A model generated the notes under the pieces. It saw nothing but the letters and a program-made list of their open reading frames with translations. It did not search any database and had not been told where the DNA came from. From Calditrichia bacterium (GTDB lineage: Bacteria > Calditrichota > Calditrichia > RBG-13-44-9 > J075), in assembly GCA_020635015.1 (NCBI GenBank), contig JACKAP010000004.1, positions 239,785 through 303,784 of the forward strand: a DNA stretch of 64,000 nt, written 5' to 3'. This document shows positions 20,001-27,181 of this stretch, piece by piece. Position 1 is the stretch's first letter; each line of letters opens with the position of its first letter. A program made the position numbers and the translations under genes.

Positions 20001-21184
20001 ATTATGATTCGCGTAATCTGCCAGTGCGGTTGGTGTTGCATAACGGCAATGTGATTACTTACCGCTATAATGCCGCAGGCCAGCGAATCTATAAGCAGGT
20101 CGGCAATCTGCCGGGGGAACATTACATCATGGACGGCGACCGGCTGGTGGCGGTCTGGCAGGACAGCCTGCAGAGCTGGCAGATGTATGGGAATGCGCTG
20201 ATCGGCCGCATTAGCGCAACCGGTGAAAAATACTATTACCTCAAGGATCATCTCGGTTCCATCCGCAGCGTGATCAAAGCGGACGGCAGCGTGATGGAAA
20301 GCCACGATTATTATCCCTTCGGCCTGCAGATGCCCGGCCGGGATTTTGTGAGCGGGGAGCGTACCCGGGAGCTTTTTAATGGCAAGATGCGCGATTCTGA
20401 GACCGGATGGGATTACTTCGGAGCGCGGTATTATTCCGCTGCATCGGGAAGATGGATTGCAGTCGATCCGTTTGACGAGCACTATCCGTCGCTGGGGCCA
20501 TATACCTTCACCGCCAACAATCCGGTGATGCACATCGATAGCGATGGGCGCTGGCTTGATACGGCGATCGATCTATTGTCGCTGGGAATTTCACTCTACG
20601 ATCTGATCCAGGATCCGGCCAGTCTGGAAAATTGGGTATCGCTGGGTTTGGATTTGACCGGGGTGGTGTTGCCCGGCGTGGCCGGTTTAGGTATGGCCTA
20701 TAAAGGTGGAAAAGGGGCAAAGAAAGCCGTCAGTACGGCAAAAAATGCGGAAAAAGCATTGGATGCCGTCGATGCCATTAAAACAACCGAAAAGACCAGA
20801 GACGCCTGTAAATATACCTTCCGCGGCGACCGGATCAGCCCGCAGGAAGTGTTTGAAACCGGGTTCCAGACCGGAGGCAGCAGTAACGACCTGGTGCTGC
20901 ATGTGCTCGACAGCAGCAAACCGCCGAGCAATTTTGTGTCGACCTCAAAAACCCCCTATGTTGCGGTGAAGTTTGCGGGTGAAGGCGGCTATGTGTATAT
21001 TGTCCGGCCGCAAAATGGGATTGATGTCAATCGCGTGCTCGGTGCGGAAAGCTTTTATCCCCGGGAGCTGGAAGTCGCGATTCCCGGAGGTGTGCGCAGC
21101 GCCGATATCATGGGGGCCCGCCGGGTTGGGGAAGACGGGTCTTTTATCGGGGAGTTTATTCCCAATCCAAATTTTAAAAAATAG
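14003..21184 (+). CDS. RHS/YD-repeat polymorphic toxin with C-terminal ADP-ribosyltransferase domain
   Basis: A 2393-residue secreted RHS protein (ATG at 14003; a TTG 12 bases upstream is also open). Signal peptide 1-~28. The N-terminal half resembles SpvB/TcdB-like propeller sequences. A carbohydrate-binding-like stretch lies at ~970-1130 and an ILKPGFHVRPGGAFHASV module near 1700. YD repeats run through the second half to the RHS core (YYYLKDHLGSIRSV, HDYYPFG, WDYFGARYYSAASGRWIAVD). After NNPVMHIDSDG a hydrophobic linker leads to a ~125-residue toxin domain with FRGD (R2274), FVSTS (2312-2316) and YPRELEVAIPGG (E2355, E2357). That is the R-STS-ExE signature of arginine-specific cholera-toxin-like ADP-ribosyltransferases. 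The usual DPxG cleavage motif reads DSDG here. Confidence 0.92.
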   Translation: MKPNLFHHLITWIICAIFAAGPVLLAQDDPVFNQYNMQPEVWHFSGYPRGQVDHKGDLNLSLPVMTVPGRGGLSFEIAFNYHAPIQKNQQAGWIGLGWSFDPGSITRDPQAGIRADGQWVQATHVDFAELVSEQPDMYYLTIPGKGTLPFSRSNNPLFNELFLGGMNPEQIPYEPLNQSLFYTHYWKPWKIDAFIEHGSEFEIDGLHAHDHHSVNSNPNVSEITRFQVITEDGMRYVFEMPSFAWYRTAFYGGNSVDQYISVWRLTAILSPECPPEVTVPDDNTPGNWIKFIYRFDEAQTYKTVALEGRLLQNTYLWQIETPTHYARFTTGVRDDVGMVAGEIGAHRKLNRIELFRKGGSGPLQTVQLQHSQRLCTLADLSKGKTTLEEIAFLGREGVAEPGYRFEYVGLNPRWSDITQFDFFDDHFGYYTTGGATNNFDADTLDGQAWSLKTVHFPGGGSESYEYENDEILHGIPNRHEVALAFKYFNPYSLPVKPGGGPGGKVGEATPEFETRYYPLSGSIGGQPPGTRFRQGGSRVRRIDRKDANGNVYSDHYDYGIGYPTGVPGYFFASYLDWAYYTPGNRGKVAVIYDRVRKVSGEISEETFFSVPTVFFKPDDPGEIDSLAQIAICYVAQALHGNTLVMGNEDVLWGHAYRTVSHRDPGHHIQTEKQFRASLQDLSSAYEVPVGDYGIRVRWLNLFTDTLKVTENELTVTTLNEYRNGPRLLSRSTLLGSKGERRVQDNLYAHQIGEYGGSAATPGNYSTTLMRAANLLDRVALEQRYIEYPNGEKQYHHAAVTAWRAFPAGEAQQWQPHRLFRWLRESPHPEPPNFTAWHYSSVPGAEWQLQKRISGYDDFGQPLAIQDGNGNITELFYGDNQNNFSNTAAGWSHAYLSGVRKAHLFRTFDYDEFSGLPASLEDVNGQTAAYYYDFAGRLAGIMNADGVVTHGYTYFISGDSTGAEKNYIETLAFPNGNYLKNSSFELNSPETGLAYWQGSGTGQQTDPLGAVLGKAYGRVPGGKNLLYPEWLSLPKGRSFIISLWVKSGSSSTAKLKIRLSGGGPAVAGIASSPGSSFGNNSSAFYLNRSSITGQWERVWVAFRTLEDCTVQLRISCTSGLLHSDDVVFAPLETPVEGNRFPVGVEPRVKIDYYDGLGQQVQTVSAAGPYLDAAQIITSRDNDRFGRVVREWKPFPSQKADARSALGSYEPLATASGSPRSAFNFYNGETAPDGGDYPFTRYVYGLRAAYRPFTFFPGPLYHLPENIDPFSYPYLYATNLSRARTSLMESNRENDLAGYAARTLRKQVDVDEHQNYRITLIDKAGHKIHERAYHKGAGPVWMRAQVLADELLVPADSQAFSFQAIVSQSIEVHWLATFSNQSGLARLKFGTSPGGSELANLSAIAARDTTVSIFIEAGETYYLEISAAGLGPADGPKSRAGGRKDGLQKGMVDSSAGIGSGGVLETDRYVSSWVDFYYDDYAIEYYTPAAETHYQYDGNGSLIGVLPPNYFATPANSDSGDWAIRYEYNTLGLRTGKHSPDAGRMRYRYDRNGNTRFVEDANLAAAGKVQFTSYDFANRVLRKGVLGVDFDPLEGDQNYAFEADSTQCWTLVNGYDSLPAPDAYPWNSIPALALYRDSLSNLGGRLSAEAYKIAAGEPVYVLVLQGQTVTGVQQFSAADSLIAGPAFTVTAEGSLTLEAGREIILKPGFHVRPGGAFHASVWPMLRTDPPRRVAWQLTLYSYDRNGKIDRKYQFTPELPLLERACHYNAAGEVVETRDRLGGRTLSHYYNYTAFGQLAGAVITEGGPRPLWNDIDYRYNDAGLLDTLLLTENAGADVVAVIPYRYHIRDWVTQIGDPESENAPFSAGYEYLPDGMISTAGFYHPGAVSPAPYRYEYQYDGLGRLTGADYFRASGGGWENVPAYDVDALSYDANGNLLRLRRKKENGAAVDDLHYDYQRNNRLQSLNDAVPLTAELWDAENSQFLYDPNGNLAAIADSILQIDYDSRNLPVRLVLHNGNVITYRYNAAGQRIYKQVGNLPGEHYIMDGDRLVAVWQDSLQSWQMYGNALIGRISATGEKYYYLKDHLGSIRSVIKADGSVMESHDYYPFGLQMPGRDFVSGERTRELFNGKMRDSETGWDYFGARYYSAASGRWIAVDPFDEHYPSLGPYTFTANNPVMHIDSDGRWLDTAIDLLSLGISLYDLIQDPASLENWVSLGLDLTGVVLPGVAGLGMAYKGGKGAKKAVSTAKNAEKALDAVDAIKTTEKTRDACKYTFRGDRISPQEVFETGFQTGGSSNDLVLHVLDSSKPPSNFVSTSKTPYVAVKFAGEGGYVYIVRPQNGIDVNRVLGAESFYPRELEVAIPGGVRSADIMGARRVGEDGSFIGEFIPNPNFKK

Positions 21185-21258
21185 CAGAAATCATTGAGCC
21201 GGGTGAGTTCCCTGTTATGAAAACGTCAGCGTGCTCACCCGATTTTGAAAAAATTAAA

Positions 21259-21360
21259 GTATTTGGGTAACTACTCCTTTTGTAGCGACACTATTCATAG
21301 TGTCGCTACAAAGGAAGAATGATCAGAACCTCAATGCGATAGCTTCATCTACCCAAATAC
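21259..21360. repeat. Nested inverted repeats between RHS toxin and downstream ORF
   Basis: Outer arms GTATTTGGGTA (21259-21269) and TACCCAAATAC (21350-21360). The inner palindrome is TGTAGCGACACTAT / ATAGTGTCGCTACA (21281-21310), with arms extending to TCCTTT and AAAGGA. A close relative is at 60372-60413. It occupies most of the 209-bp toxin-immunity spacer and could act as an attenuating hairpin; there is no T-run. Confidence 0.85.
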
Positions 21361-21393
21361 AAATTAAAAACCAAATCGGATGTATGGCTTGTC

Positions 21394-21801
21394 ATGAAAG
21401 AGATCAAGATTCTCAGCCTGCTTTATTCGGACGGACGGCAGGATCAAGGCCGTTTTACTTATACGACACGACCACCTTACACCATTGAATTTGCTCATGC
21501 CAATCTGGGAGCGCAACGGTTTACCGGAGAAGACCTTTTCGATTGCCTGACAGCCGTACGGGAATTCCTGGCCCATCACGATATCTATCCGCTTTGTGCC
21601 GGTGCCCGGGTGGATGCTTATCCGTCGCGGATGAGCCGGCAAATGAGCGGAGGCCGGAAAGTCTATCTGATGGAAATGGGAAAGCCGGCGGAACTGCTGG
21701 CTGACATCTTTGACGCCGCCCCGGCTGAAAAGGTCGGATCCGTTACCGCGCAGCGGGAATATTTCCAACAATGGCTGAAAAGTCTGCAACCGGGCGCATG
21801 A
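21394..21801 (+). CDS. Small acidic protein, candidate immunity protein for the RHS toxin
   Basis: 135 residues, no signal peptide or membrane segment, so presumably cytoplasmic. I do not recognise a family. The middle (EDLFDCLTAVREFLAHHDIY) is helical, and the end has a YLMEMGKPAELLADIFDAAP segment. The immunity assignment rests on position alone: it is the only gene downstream of the RHS toxin on the same strand, 209 bp after it, and its size and predicted location are typical of polymorphic-toxin immunity proteins. The hairpin between the two genes may lower or decouple its expression. Confidence 0.6.
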   Translation: MKEIKILSLLYSDGRQDQGRFTYTTRPPYTIEFAHANLGAQRFTGEDLFDCLTAVREFLAHHDIYPLCAGARVDAYPSRMSRQMSGGRKVYLMEMGKPAELLADIFDAAPAEKVGSVTAQREYFQQWLKSLQPGA

Positions 21802-21947
21802 GGGTTATCGAGAGCGCGCCGGGTTCATTAACCGCCACAGATTTTATTCGAATCGTTTCCATGGTGAATGTTGCAGGTGTTATGATCGCGACTACTTAAA
21901 CACAGTGAATTTAATACACAGTGCACTAAACCCGGCGTACTTAAGGT

Positions 21948-24404
21948 CTATTTGACCGTTGTTTCGGAGAAATGCCGCCAGAGATTCTGCCCGGGATAGC
22001 GGCAGTTGTCGCTGTGGGTATGGGCTGCACGGTTGTAGCGCGAGCGGAGGCTATCCCAGGTGGCGACCTCCAGACTGCGCACCATGTGTTTAATAGTATC
22101 GAGCCGGGTACCGGTCAGCGCCATGATTTGCAACTGGTAAAGGTCTGCAGGAAAATCCAGGTCGGCGCTTTCCGTTCCGGAAGAAACGCCGGAGGAATAT
22201 CCCGGCGTTTCCCAGTAGCGGGCGGTGCTGTCGCTGCTCCAGGTGAGGATGCGGGTCAAGTCGTCATTGTAAATTGCGCCGACGATCTCGCAGTTTTCTC
22301 CCCATGCCAGATCATGCTGGAGCGAGGCGCCGCTCTGCTGGCCGGTTGTGACATCCCAAATCCGAGCGGTATTGTCGTCTCCCCAGGTGAGCAGCCGGCG
22401 CTCAGACTGATCCCATGCCGCTCCGAAGATGCCGGCATCGCTCCCTGCAGGACCGGTGCTATGACGGAAAATCTTTTCCGCCTCGCTGCTCCGGGTGATG
22501 TCCCAGATCCGGGCGGTATTGTCATAGCTCCAGGTCAGGATTTGACTTTCGGTCGTATTAAAGCTGGCGCCAAATACCCAGCCGTCATGGTGAAACGGCG
22601 GCACCCGGAGGGAGTGGGTGGCGACATCCCACAAGCGGGCGGTTTGGTCCCGGCCCCAGGACAGCAGCAGGGTTTCATCGTGGTTAAAACAGGCGCCGGT
22701 TACCGCGCCGTCATGCAGCAGCGGCGGGCCGTCCGGGCGGCCGCTGGCGGTGTCCCAGAAGCGGATCATGCCGTCATTGCCCCAGGTAACGATGCGTTTT
22801 TCATCCGCGGATAGCATGGCCCCGTTCACTTCGCCGTGATGGCGGAGGGCGGGGCCGGCCGGCTGGCCGCTGGAGGTATACCAGCGCCGGGCAGTGCTGT
22901 CATCGCTCCAGGTCAGATAGTATCGCTCATCGCGGCTGAATACGGCGCCGTTTATCCAGCCGTCGTGCCGGGAGGGATTGCCAAGGGACTGGCCGTTTGC
23001 AGCATCCCAGATGCGGGTGGTGAAGTCCTTGCTACGGGTGATGATGCGGGTTTCATCGCGGTTGAATGCCGCAGCGATCAAACCACTTTCGTGCATCAGC
23101 GGCTCCCCGATGGGCATTCCGGAAGGCAGTTGCCACAGGCGGGCGGTCTGGTCTTCGCTCCAACTCAGCAGCCGGGTACCATCGTGGCTGAGGATGGCGC
23201 CGTAGACCGGGCCGTCATGGCGCATCACCCGATCCAGGGCCCTGCCGGTGGTCTGATCCCAGCACCGAATGGCGCCGTCATCACCCCAGGTCAAGATCTG
23301 CCCGGCGTTCTCCAGGAACAGAGCGCCGCCGATCCCGCTCTCTTGACGGAAGATACCGCCCAGGCGCAACACCGGTTCGTGCCGATGCGCGGCGTTCAGC
23401 AAGCGGCTGCGCAACTCCGGAGTTGGCGCCAGGCCGATGGCCGCGGCAAGATAATGAAGTGCGGCATTGACCTGCTGCTCCTCCGCGGCATGCTCGCTAC
23501 GCTCCAGCAATTGAGTGGTCATCCGGGTGAGGCGGGTTCGCTCCCGTTCGGCATGCTCACGCTGATAATGCCAAAACCAGACGCCTGAAACGATAGCAGC
23601 CAGCAAACACGCACTGAAGACGACAAGCAGGCGCTTCCTCCGTATTGCAAAAGCGCGGTCGCGCTCCCGCTGGGCCAGGTCGATCCGCTGGACATCGCAA
23701 ATGCTGGCCAGCAGCGTGTACCAGCCGCTTTCATAGGCACCTTTGTGAAATTTGTGCTGCCCGGCTTCGAATCCGCTGTAATCGATCGCGGTGGGGTTTT
23801 CGGCAATCCGGTATAATGCCTCTGGGAATGCCGCTTCCTGGGATTGCTGTTGCCGCACCACATGATTCGGCACCCCGGATATCAGCAGCGGCACCACATT
23901 TTCCTTACCATGCATTTCCACAAAACGGAGAATCTGCCGATTCAGATGCGGATCCTTGCGGGCTGCCGGGGAGCAGACAACCACCAGCTTGCGGGCCCGC
24001 TCAAATTGTTTTTCGATTGCCGAATAATAATCGCTGCCGGACAGTTCCGGCTCATCGCGAAAGATGTGCAGATGTTCCGAAGATAACCCCAAACCGGACG
24101 GAGGTCTATATCGCTTTAACACTTTCTCCAATTGCTCGGCAAATGCCTGATCATCCTCACAAAAGAGGATGAAGGCATCGTTCTGAAAACGCTGCTTCTG
24201 CTCGACAACCGCCATCGACATTCTCCCAAAGAAAACAGTACGATGCTCCCTTGCCCCGTACCGGCATCCTCTAAAAAACAATCTATTTCCACCAAAAGAA
24301 GTGATTGATGAAACATTCGTGATTTTTTTTTCGCGAAGGGAAGGGGGAGCCTCCTGAGCGGAATCACTAAAATCGAAGAGGATTTTTTCGGTCTCGTTGG
24401 GCAT
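21948..24404 (-). CDS. TIR-transmembrane-WD40 protein with altered TIR active site
   Basis: About 818 residues from ATG 24404 (GGGGGG upstream); ATG 24215 with GGGAG seven bases upstream is an equally good start and loses only a non-conserved head. Domains: TIR (FILFCEDDQAFAEQLEKVL to VVPLLISGVPNH, codons 23934 and surroundings), one membrane helix (LLVVFSACLLAAIVSGVWFW), a coiled-coil linker and about nine WD40 repeats (LLSWSEDQTARLWQLPSG and similar), forming a propeller. In TIR proteins of this class the helix after CSPAA normally reads WVxxEI, with the catalytic Glu. Here it reads HLNRQI, Gln at 23934-23936, so NAD hydrolysis is doubtful. Possible roles are signalling or defence scaffolding. 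It converges with the toxin locus. Confidence 0.88.
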   Translation of the reverse strand: MPNETEKILFDFSDSAQEAPPSLREKKITNVSSITSFGGNRLFFRGCRYGAREHRTVFFGRMSMAVVEQKQRFQNDAFILFCEDDQAFAEQLEKVLKRYRPPSGLGLSSEHLHIFRDEPELSGSDYYSAIEKQFERARKLVVVCSPAARKDPHLNRQILRFVEMHGKENVVPLLISGVPNHVVRQQQSQEAAFPEALYRIAENPTAIDYSGFEAGQHKFHKGAYESGWYTLLASICDVQRIDLAQRERDRAFAIRRKRLLVVFSACLLAAIVSGVWFWHYQREHAERERTRLTRMTTQLLERSEHAAEEQQVNAALHYLAAAIGLAPTPELRSRLLNAAHRHEPVLRLGGIFRQESGIGGALFLENAGQILTWGDDGAIRCWDQTTGRALDRVMRHDGPVYGAILSHDGTRLLSWSEDQTARLWQLPSGMPIGEPLMHESGLIAAAFNRDETRIITRSKDFTTRIWDAANGQSLGNPSRHDGWINGAVFSRDERYYLTWSDDSTARRWYTSSGQPAGPALRHHGEVNGAMLSADEKRIVTWGNDGMIRFWDTASGRPDGPPLLHDGAVTGACFNHDETLLLSWGRDQTARLWDVATHSLRVPPFHHDGWVFGASFNTTESQILTWSYDNTARIWDITRSSEAEKIFRHSTGPAGSDAGIFGAAWDQSERRLLTWGDDNTARIWDVTTGQQSGASLQHDLAWGENCEIVGAIYNDDLTRILTWSSDSTARYWETPGYSSGVSSGTESADLDFPADLYQLQIMALTGTRLDTIKHMVRSLEVATWDSLRSRYNRAAHTHSDNCRYPGQNLWRHFSETTVK

Positions 24405-24430
24405 TGCGCCCCCCATCAGGTAAAAGAGGT

Positions 24431-24617
24431 GACTGATGTTACGCGCCATGCTCCAAAATGTAATTCATGCTGTCATTGCGAGGCGTATTTTGCCGAAGCA
24501 ATCTCCTGCGTGGTGCACCCATCTGCAGTTACGTTGGAAGCGATCGTCGGGAGATTGCCACGCCGCAAGATACGCGGCTCGCAATGACGACACCTGTTTA
24601 CTGCGTAGCATCAGTGA
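24431..24617. repeat. Dispersed palindromic element, GTCATTGCGAG family (copy 2)
   Basis: The core 24472-24588 is the same length (117 bp) as the core at 6973-7089 and nearly identical. Outer words ACTGATGTTACGC (24432-24444) and GCGTAGCATCAGT are imperfect terminal inverted repeats. It lies between the divergent TIR-WD40 and DUF2723-like genes; its left end overlaps the longest possible N-terminal extension of the TIR protein. Confidence 0.9.
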
Positions 24618-24718
24618 GGTGAAACAAAAAGCAAAAAATTAAAAAAACCGGCATATGGCATTCAACCTTTATCAAAACGACGTGTCTTAATCTACAAGAA
24701 ATATAACCGGAAGCAACT

Positions 24719-25900
24719 ATGAAACGATTGAACCTGATTCACCAAAGCTTGCTTGGCGGTATGGTCTTACTGCTATTGACATTGTTCTGGGCACGGGGCA
24801 GCGGGGGCGAACCGGAACCGGTGCATTTTGTCTATAAGGCGGGATTGAAGTCGCCGGAATGGTATCGTACCCAGGCCCGGTTGTGGCGGGAGGAGATCGA
24901 CCGCAATTCCACCCACGGCGAGGCCTGGAAATGCTACTATCTGGCCACGGAATACAGCTTCTGGGGGCAGGCCGATGCCCAGGCGCAAAAGCGAGAAACC
25001 CTTGCCGAAATTCTCGAAAACGCCGGACGGCACGTTCCGGACAGCTATGAATATCATCTGCTACGCTACCGTTTTGATCGGGACAATATGGCGGCACTTG
25101 AGAAAGCGTATCAACTGCAGCCGCATAATCCGGAGACATACTACGACTTCCTGACGTATTACGAACTAAACGGCGATTCGGCAAAAGTAAGGGAATTCGC
25201 CGGCAAACTCTATCAAAGCCACGATATTTCCCGCGGGTTGGTCGATTACAACTACAACATGCTGATGTCGACGGCACCCAATGCAATTCTGCTCACCAAC
25301 GGAGATAACGACACCTATCCCGGCTGGATGCTGCAGCAGGCCAAAAGTATCCGCCCGGATGTGACAGTGCTGAACATCAGCCTGGCGCGCGCTTACCGGG
25401 ATTATCTGGCACGAAAACTGGCCGGGAAGGATATTCACATCGATGCGGAGGCGCTTCCCGGAGACGACCGTTTTGTGCCGGCGCTTTGCCAGGTGGTCGC
25501 AGCGGCCGATTCAGAGGTGCCGATATATGTTGCCGTCACGGTCAGCCCACAGGAAACCCGGCGTTTCAGCGACAGCCTTTATACCGTGGGCCTGGCCTAT
25601 CGCTACCATCCGGGAGGCTTCGATAATAGCCGCATGCTGGCGGAAAACTGGGAAAAACGCTTCCGGTTGGATTATCTTAAACATGGCTGGTATGACGAGG
25701 CCGGCCTGTCCGCTCCGGTGGAGCAGCAGCTCAATACCAACTATATCGCCTTGTTGATGATTCTGCAGGATTATCACCGGCAGCGCGGTGAGCAAGCGCG
25801 GGCGGAGGCGTATGCCGGGTTTGCACAGGAGATTGCCCAAAAAACCGGACGCGAGGCGGAACTAAAGCGCTACATGAAAAGAATAAACCAGAAAGACTGA
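24719..25900 (+). CDS. Membrane-anchored TPR-like protein with DUF2723-type C-terminal module
   Basis: 393 residues. An N-terminal hydrophobic anchor (~12-27) is followed by helical TPR-like repeats (~60-160; EKAYQLQPHNPETYYDFLTY) and a globular region with AILLTNGDNDTYPGWMLQQA and IRPDVTVLNISLARAYRDYL. Those two segments match the soluble C-terminal part of DUF2723 membrane proteins, but the polytopic half of that family is missing. GGAAG precedes the ATG by five bases. It ends 24 bases before an ECF sigma factor gene, so it probably belongs to that regulatory operon. Function unknown. Confidence 0.75.
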   Translation: MKRLNLIHQSLLGGMVLLLLTLFWARGSGGEPEPVHFVYKAGLKSPEWYRTQARLWREEIDRNSTHGEAWKCYYLATEYSFWGQADAQAQKRETLAEILENAGRHVPDSYEYHLLRYRFDRDNMAALEKAYQLQPHNPETYYDFLTYYELNGDSAKVREFAGKLYQSHDISRGLVDYNYNMLMSTAPNAILLTNGDNDTYPGWMLQQAKSIRPDVTVLNISLARAYRDYLARKLAGKDIHIDAEALPGDDRFVPALCQVVAAADSEVPIYVAVTVSPQETRRFSDSLYTVGLAYRYHPGGFDNSRMLAENWEKRFRLDYLKHGWYDEAGLSAPVEQQLNTNYIALLMILQDYHRQRGEQARAEAYAGFAQEIAQKTGREAELKRYMKRINQKD

Positions 25901-25924
25901 TGCAGGATAAAGCGGTGGGCCGGA

Positions 25925-26545
25925 ATGGGTTTGTTTCGTAAAAATGATGATCGACAGAGTGATGAAGCGCTGATGGTCTTGCTGCAGTCGGGTGATGCCG
26001 GGGCGTTCGATACGCTGTATCACCGGTATAGCCAGCGCCTGCTGGTCTATTTTCTCCGCATGCTCGGCAATGACCGCGATAAGGCGGATGATTTCCTGCA
26101 GGATCTGTTCCTGAAAGTAATCGACAAGGGTGGCCAATTCCGGGCCGAGGCCCGCTTTTCCACCTGGATATTCACCGTTGCGCATAATATGTGCAAGAAC
26201 GAGTACCGCCGCCGTGAGGTGCGTAAGGTGATCGATCCAGAGGCCGATGTTGAAGCTGTATCGGTCCTTGACGCCGGAGCGAATCCGGGCATCCATGAGG
26301 CGCTGGACCGGCAGCGCTTTCAATCGCGGCTGCAGCAGGTGTTGTTGACCTGCGATGATAACCAGCGCAGTGCCTTTATTCTGCGTTTTCAGGAGCATCT
26401 GTCGATCCGGGAGATCAGCGAGATCATGGATTGTTCCGAAGGCACCACCAAATCGCGCCTGTTTTATGTCACCAAAAAACTGGGGAAAGCCCTGGGCGAG
26501 TTTAACCCGCAAGTAAATGGAGTGTTGCATCATGCCGGAAAATAA
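25925..26545 (+). CDS. ECF-family RNA polymerase sigma factor
   Basis: 206-residue extracytoplasmic-function sigma-70 factor. Region 2 spans ~25-95 (FDTLYHRYSQRLLVYFLRML, DFLQDLFLKVID, ARFSTWIFTVAHNMCKNEYRR) and region 4 spans ~135-190 (SAFILRFQEHLSIREISEIM, CSEGTTKSRLFYVTKKL). No sigma region 3 is present. Its last codons overlap the start of the anti-sigma gene, so the two are translationally coupled. The genes it controls are not evident from the sequence. Confidence 0.95.
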   Translation: MGLFRKNDDRQSDEALMVLLQSGDAGAFDTLYHRYSQRLLVYFLRMLGNDRDKADDFLQDLFLKVIDKGGQFRAEARFSTWIFTVAHNMCKNEYRRREVRKVIDPEADVEAVSVLDAGANPGIHEALDRQRFQSRLQQVLLTCDDNQRSAFILRFQEHLSIREISEIMDCSEGTTKSRLFYVTKKLGKALGEFNPQVNGVLHHAGK

Positions 26546-27077
26546 GATCCAAGTGACCCGATGTGCCGATATGGCGGAATTGATCGCGAAAAAATATAAC
26601 CATCGCCTGAATGCTGAGGAAGCCGGGCGGCTGACCGCGCATTTGGATGATTGCCGCGAGTGCCAGGCCGCAGCACCTTTCTGGATGCGGCTGCACGAGA
26701 GGCTCGATGCTCCGGCGGCCGGCGATGTGATTCCTGATCCGCAACTGCAGCGGCAACTCCGCCGCCATCTGCGCCAACGTCATCATCCCGCGCGGCGTGG
26801 CATTGGGGCTGCCTGGCATGGTGTGCAGCGCTTGCTGAACGTCCGGGTGCCCCTCTACCAGGCCGCTCTGGGTATTCTGTTCCTGCTGGCCTTGTTTTAC
26901 CTCGGCGATCCCCTGCCGCCGAATGCCGGGGAAAGTGCAGCACCTTTCCAGAATGTACAGTTCCTGGCCGATTCTACCGAGCGCAGCGACACCCTGCAGA
27001 TCGATACCAGCCGCCAGCCCGGACGCAGCATCAAGGATGATAGCCTGCTTTCGCGGTTTATCACGCCGGTGCTTTAA
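26532..27077 (+). CDS. Anti-sigma factor with zinc-finger (zf-HC2) domain
   Basis: 181 residues. The N-terminal HLDDCRECQ supplies the HxxxCxxC zinc motif of ZAS anti-sigma factors, with a conserved helix that binds sigma region 4/2. A single membrane helix (VPLYQAALGILFLLALFYLG) separates it from a ~60-residue periplasmic tail that could sense the signal. I choose ATG 26532, which overlaps the sigma gene by 14 bases; an ATG five codons upstream is also in frame. Partner of the sigma factor encoded just upstream. Confidence 0.88.
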   Translation: MPENKIQVTRCADMAELIAKKYNHRLNAEEAGRLTAHLDDCRECQAAAPFWMRLHERLDAPAAGDVIPDPQLQRQLRRHLRQRHHPARRGIGAAWHGVQRLLNVRVPLYQAALGILFLLALFYLGDPLPPNAGESAAPFQNVQFLADSTERSDTLQIDTSRQPGRSIKDDSLLSRFITPVL

Positions 27078-27181
27078 GTTATCCGTGGACTCAAGTTTTT
27101 CATTTGCATCGCGCAATGGCCGGTCGTATTTTGCAGGGTAAACTGAAATAAAGGGCCGCTTCTGCGCGCTGTAATCCATAT

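Noticed and set aside
14003..21801. Type VI secretion or phage-borne toxin cassette
   Set aside because: No VgrG, PAAR, Hcp or phage structural genes nearby; the RHS protein has a Sec signal peptide.
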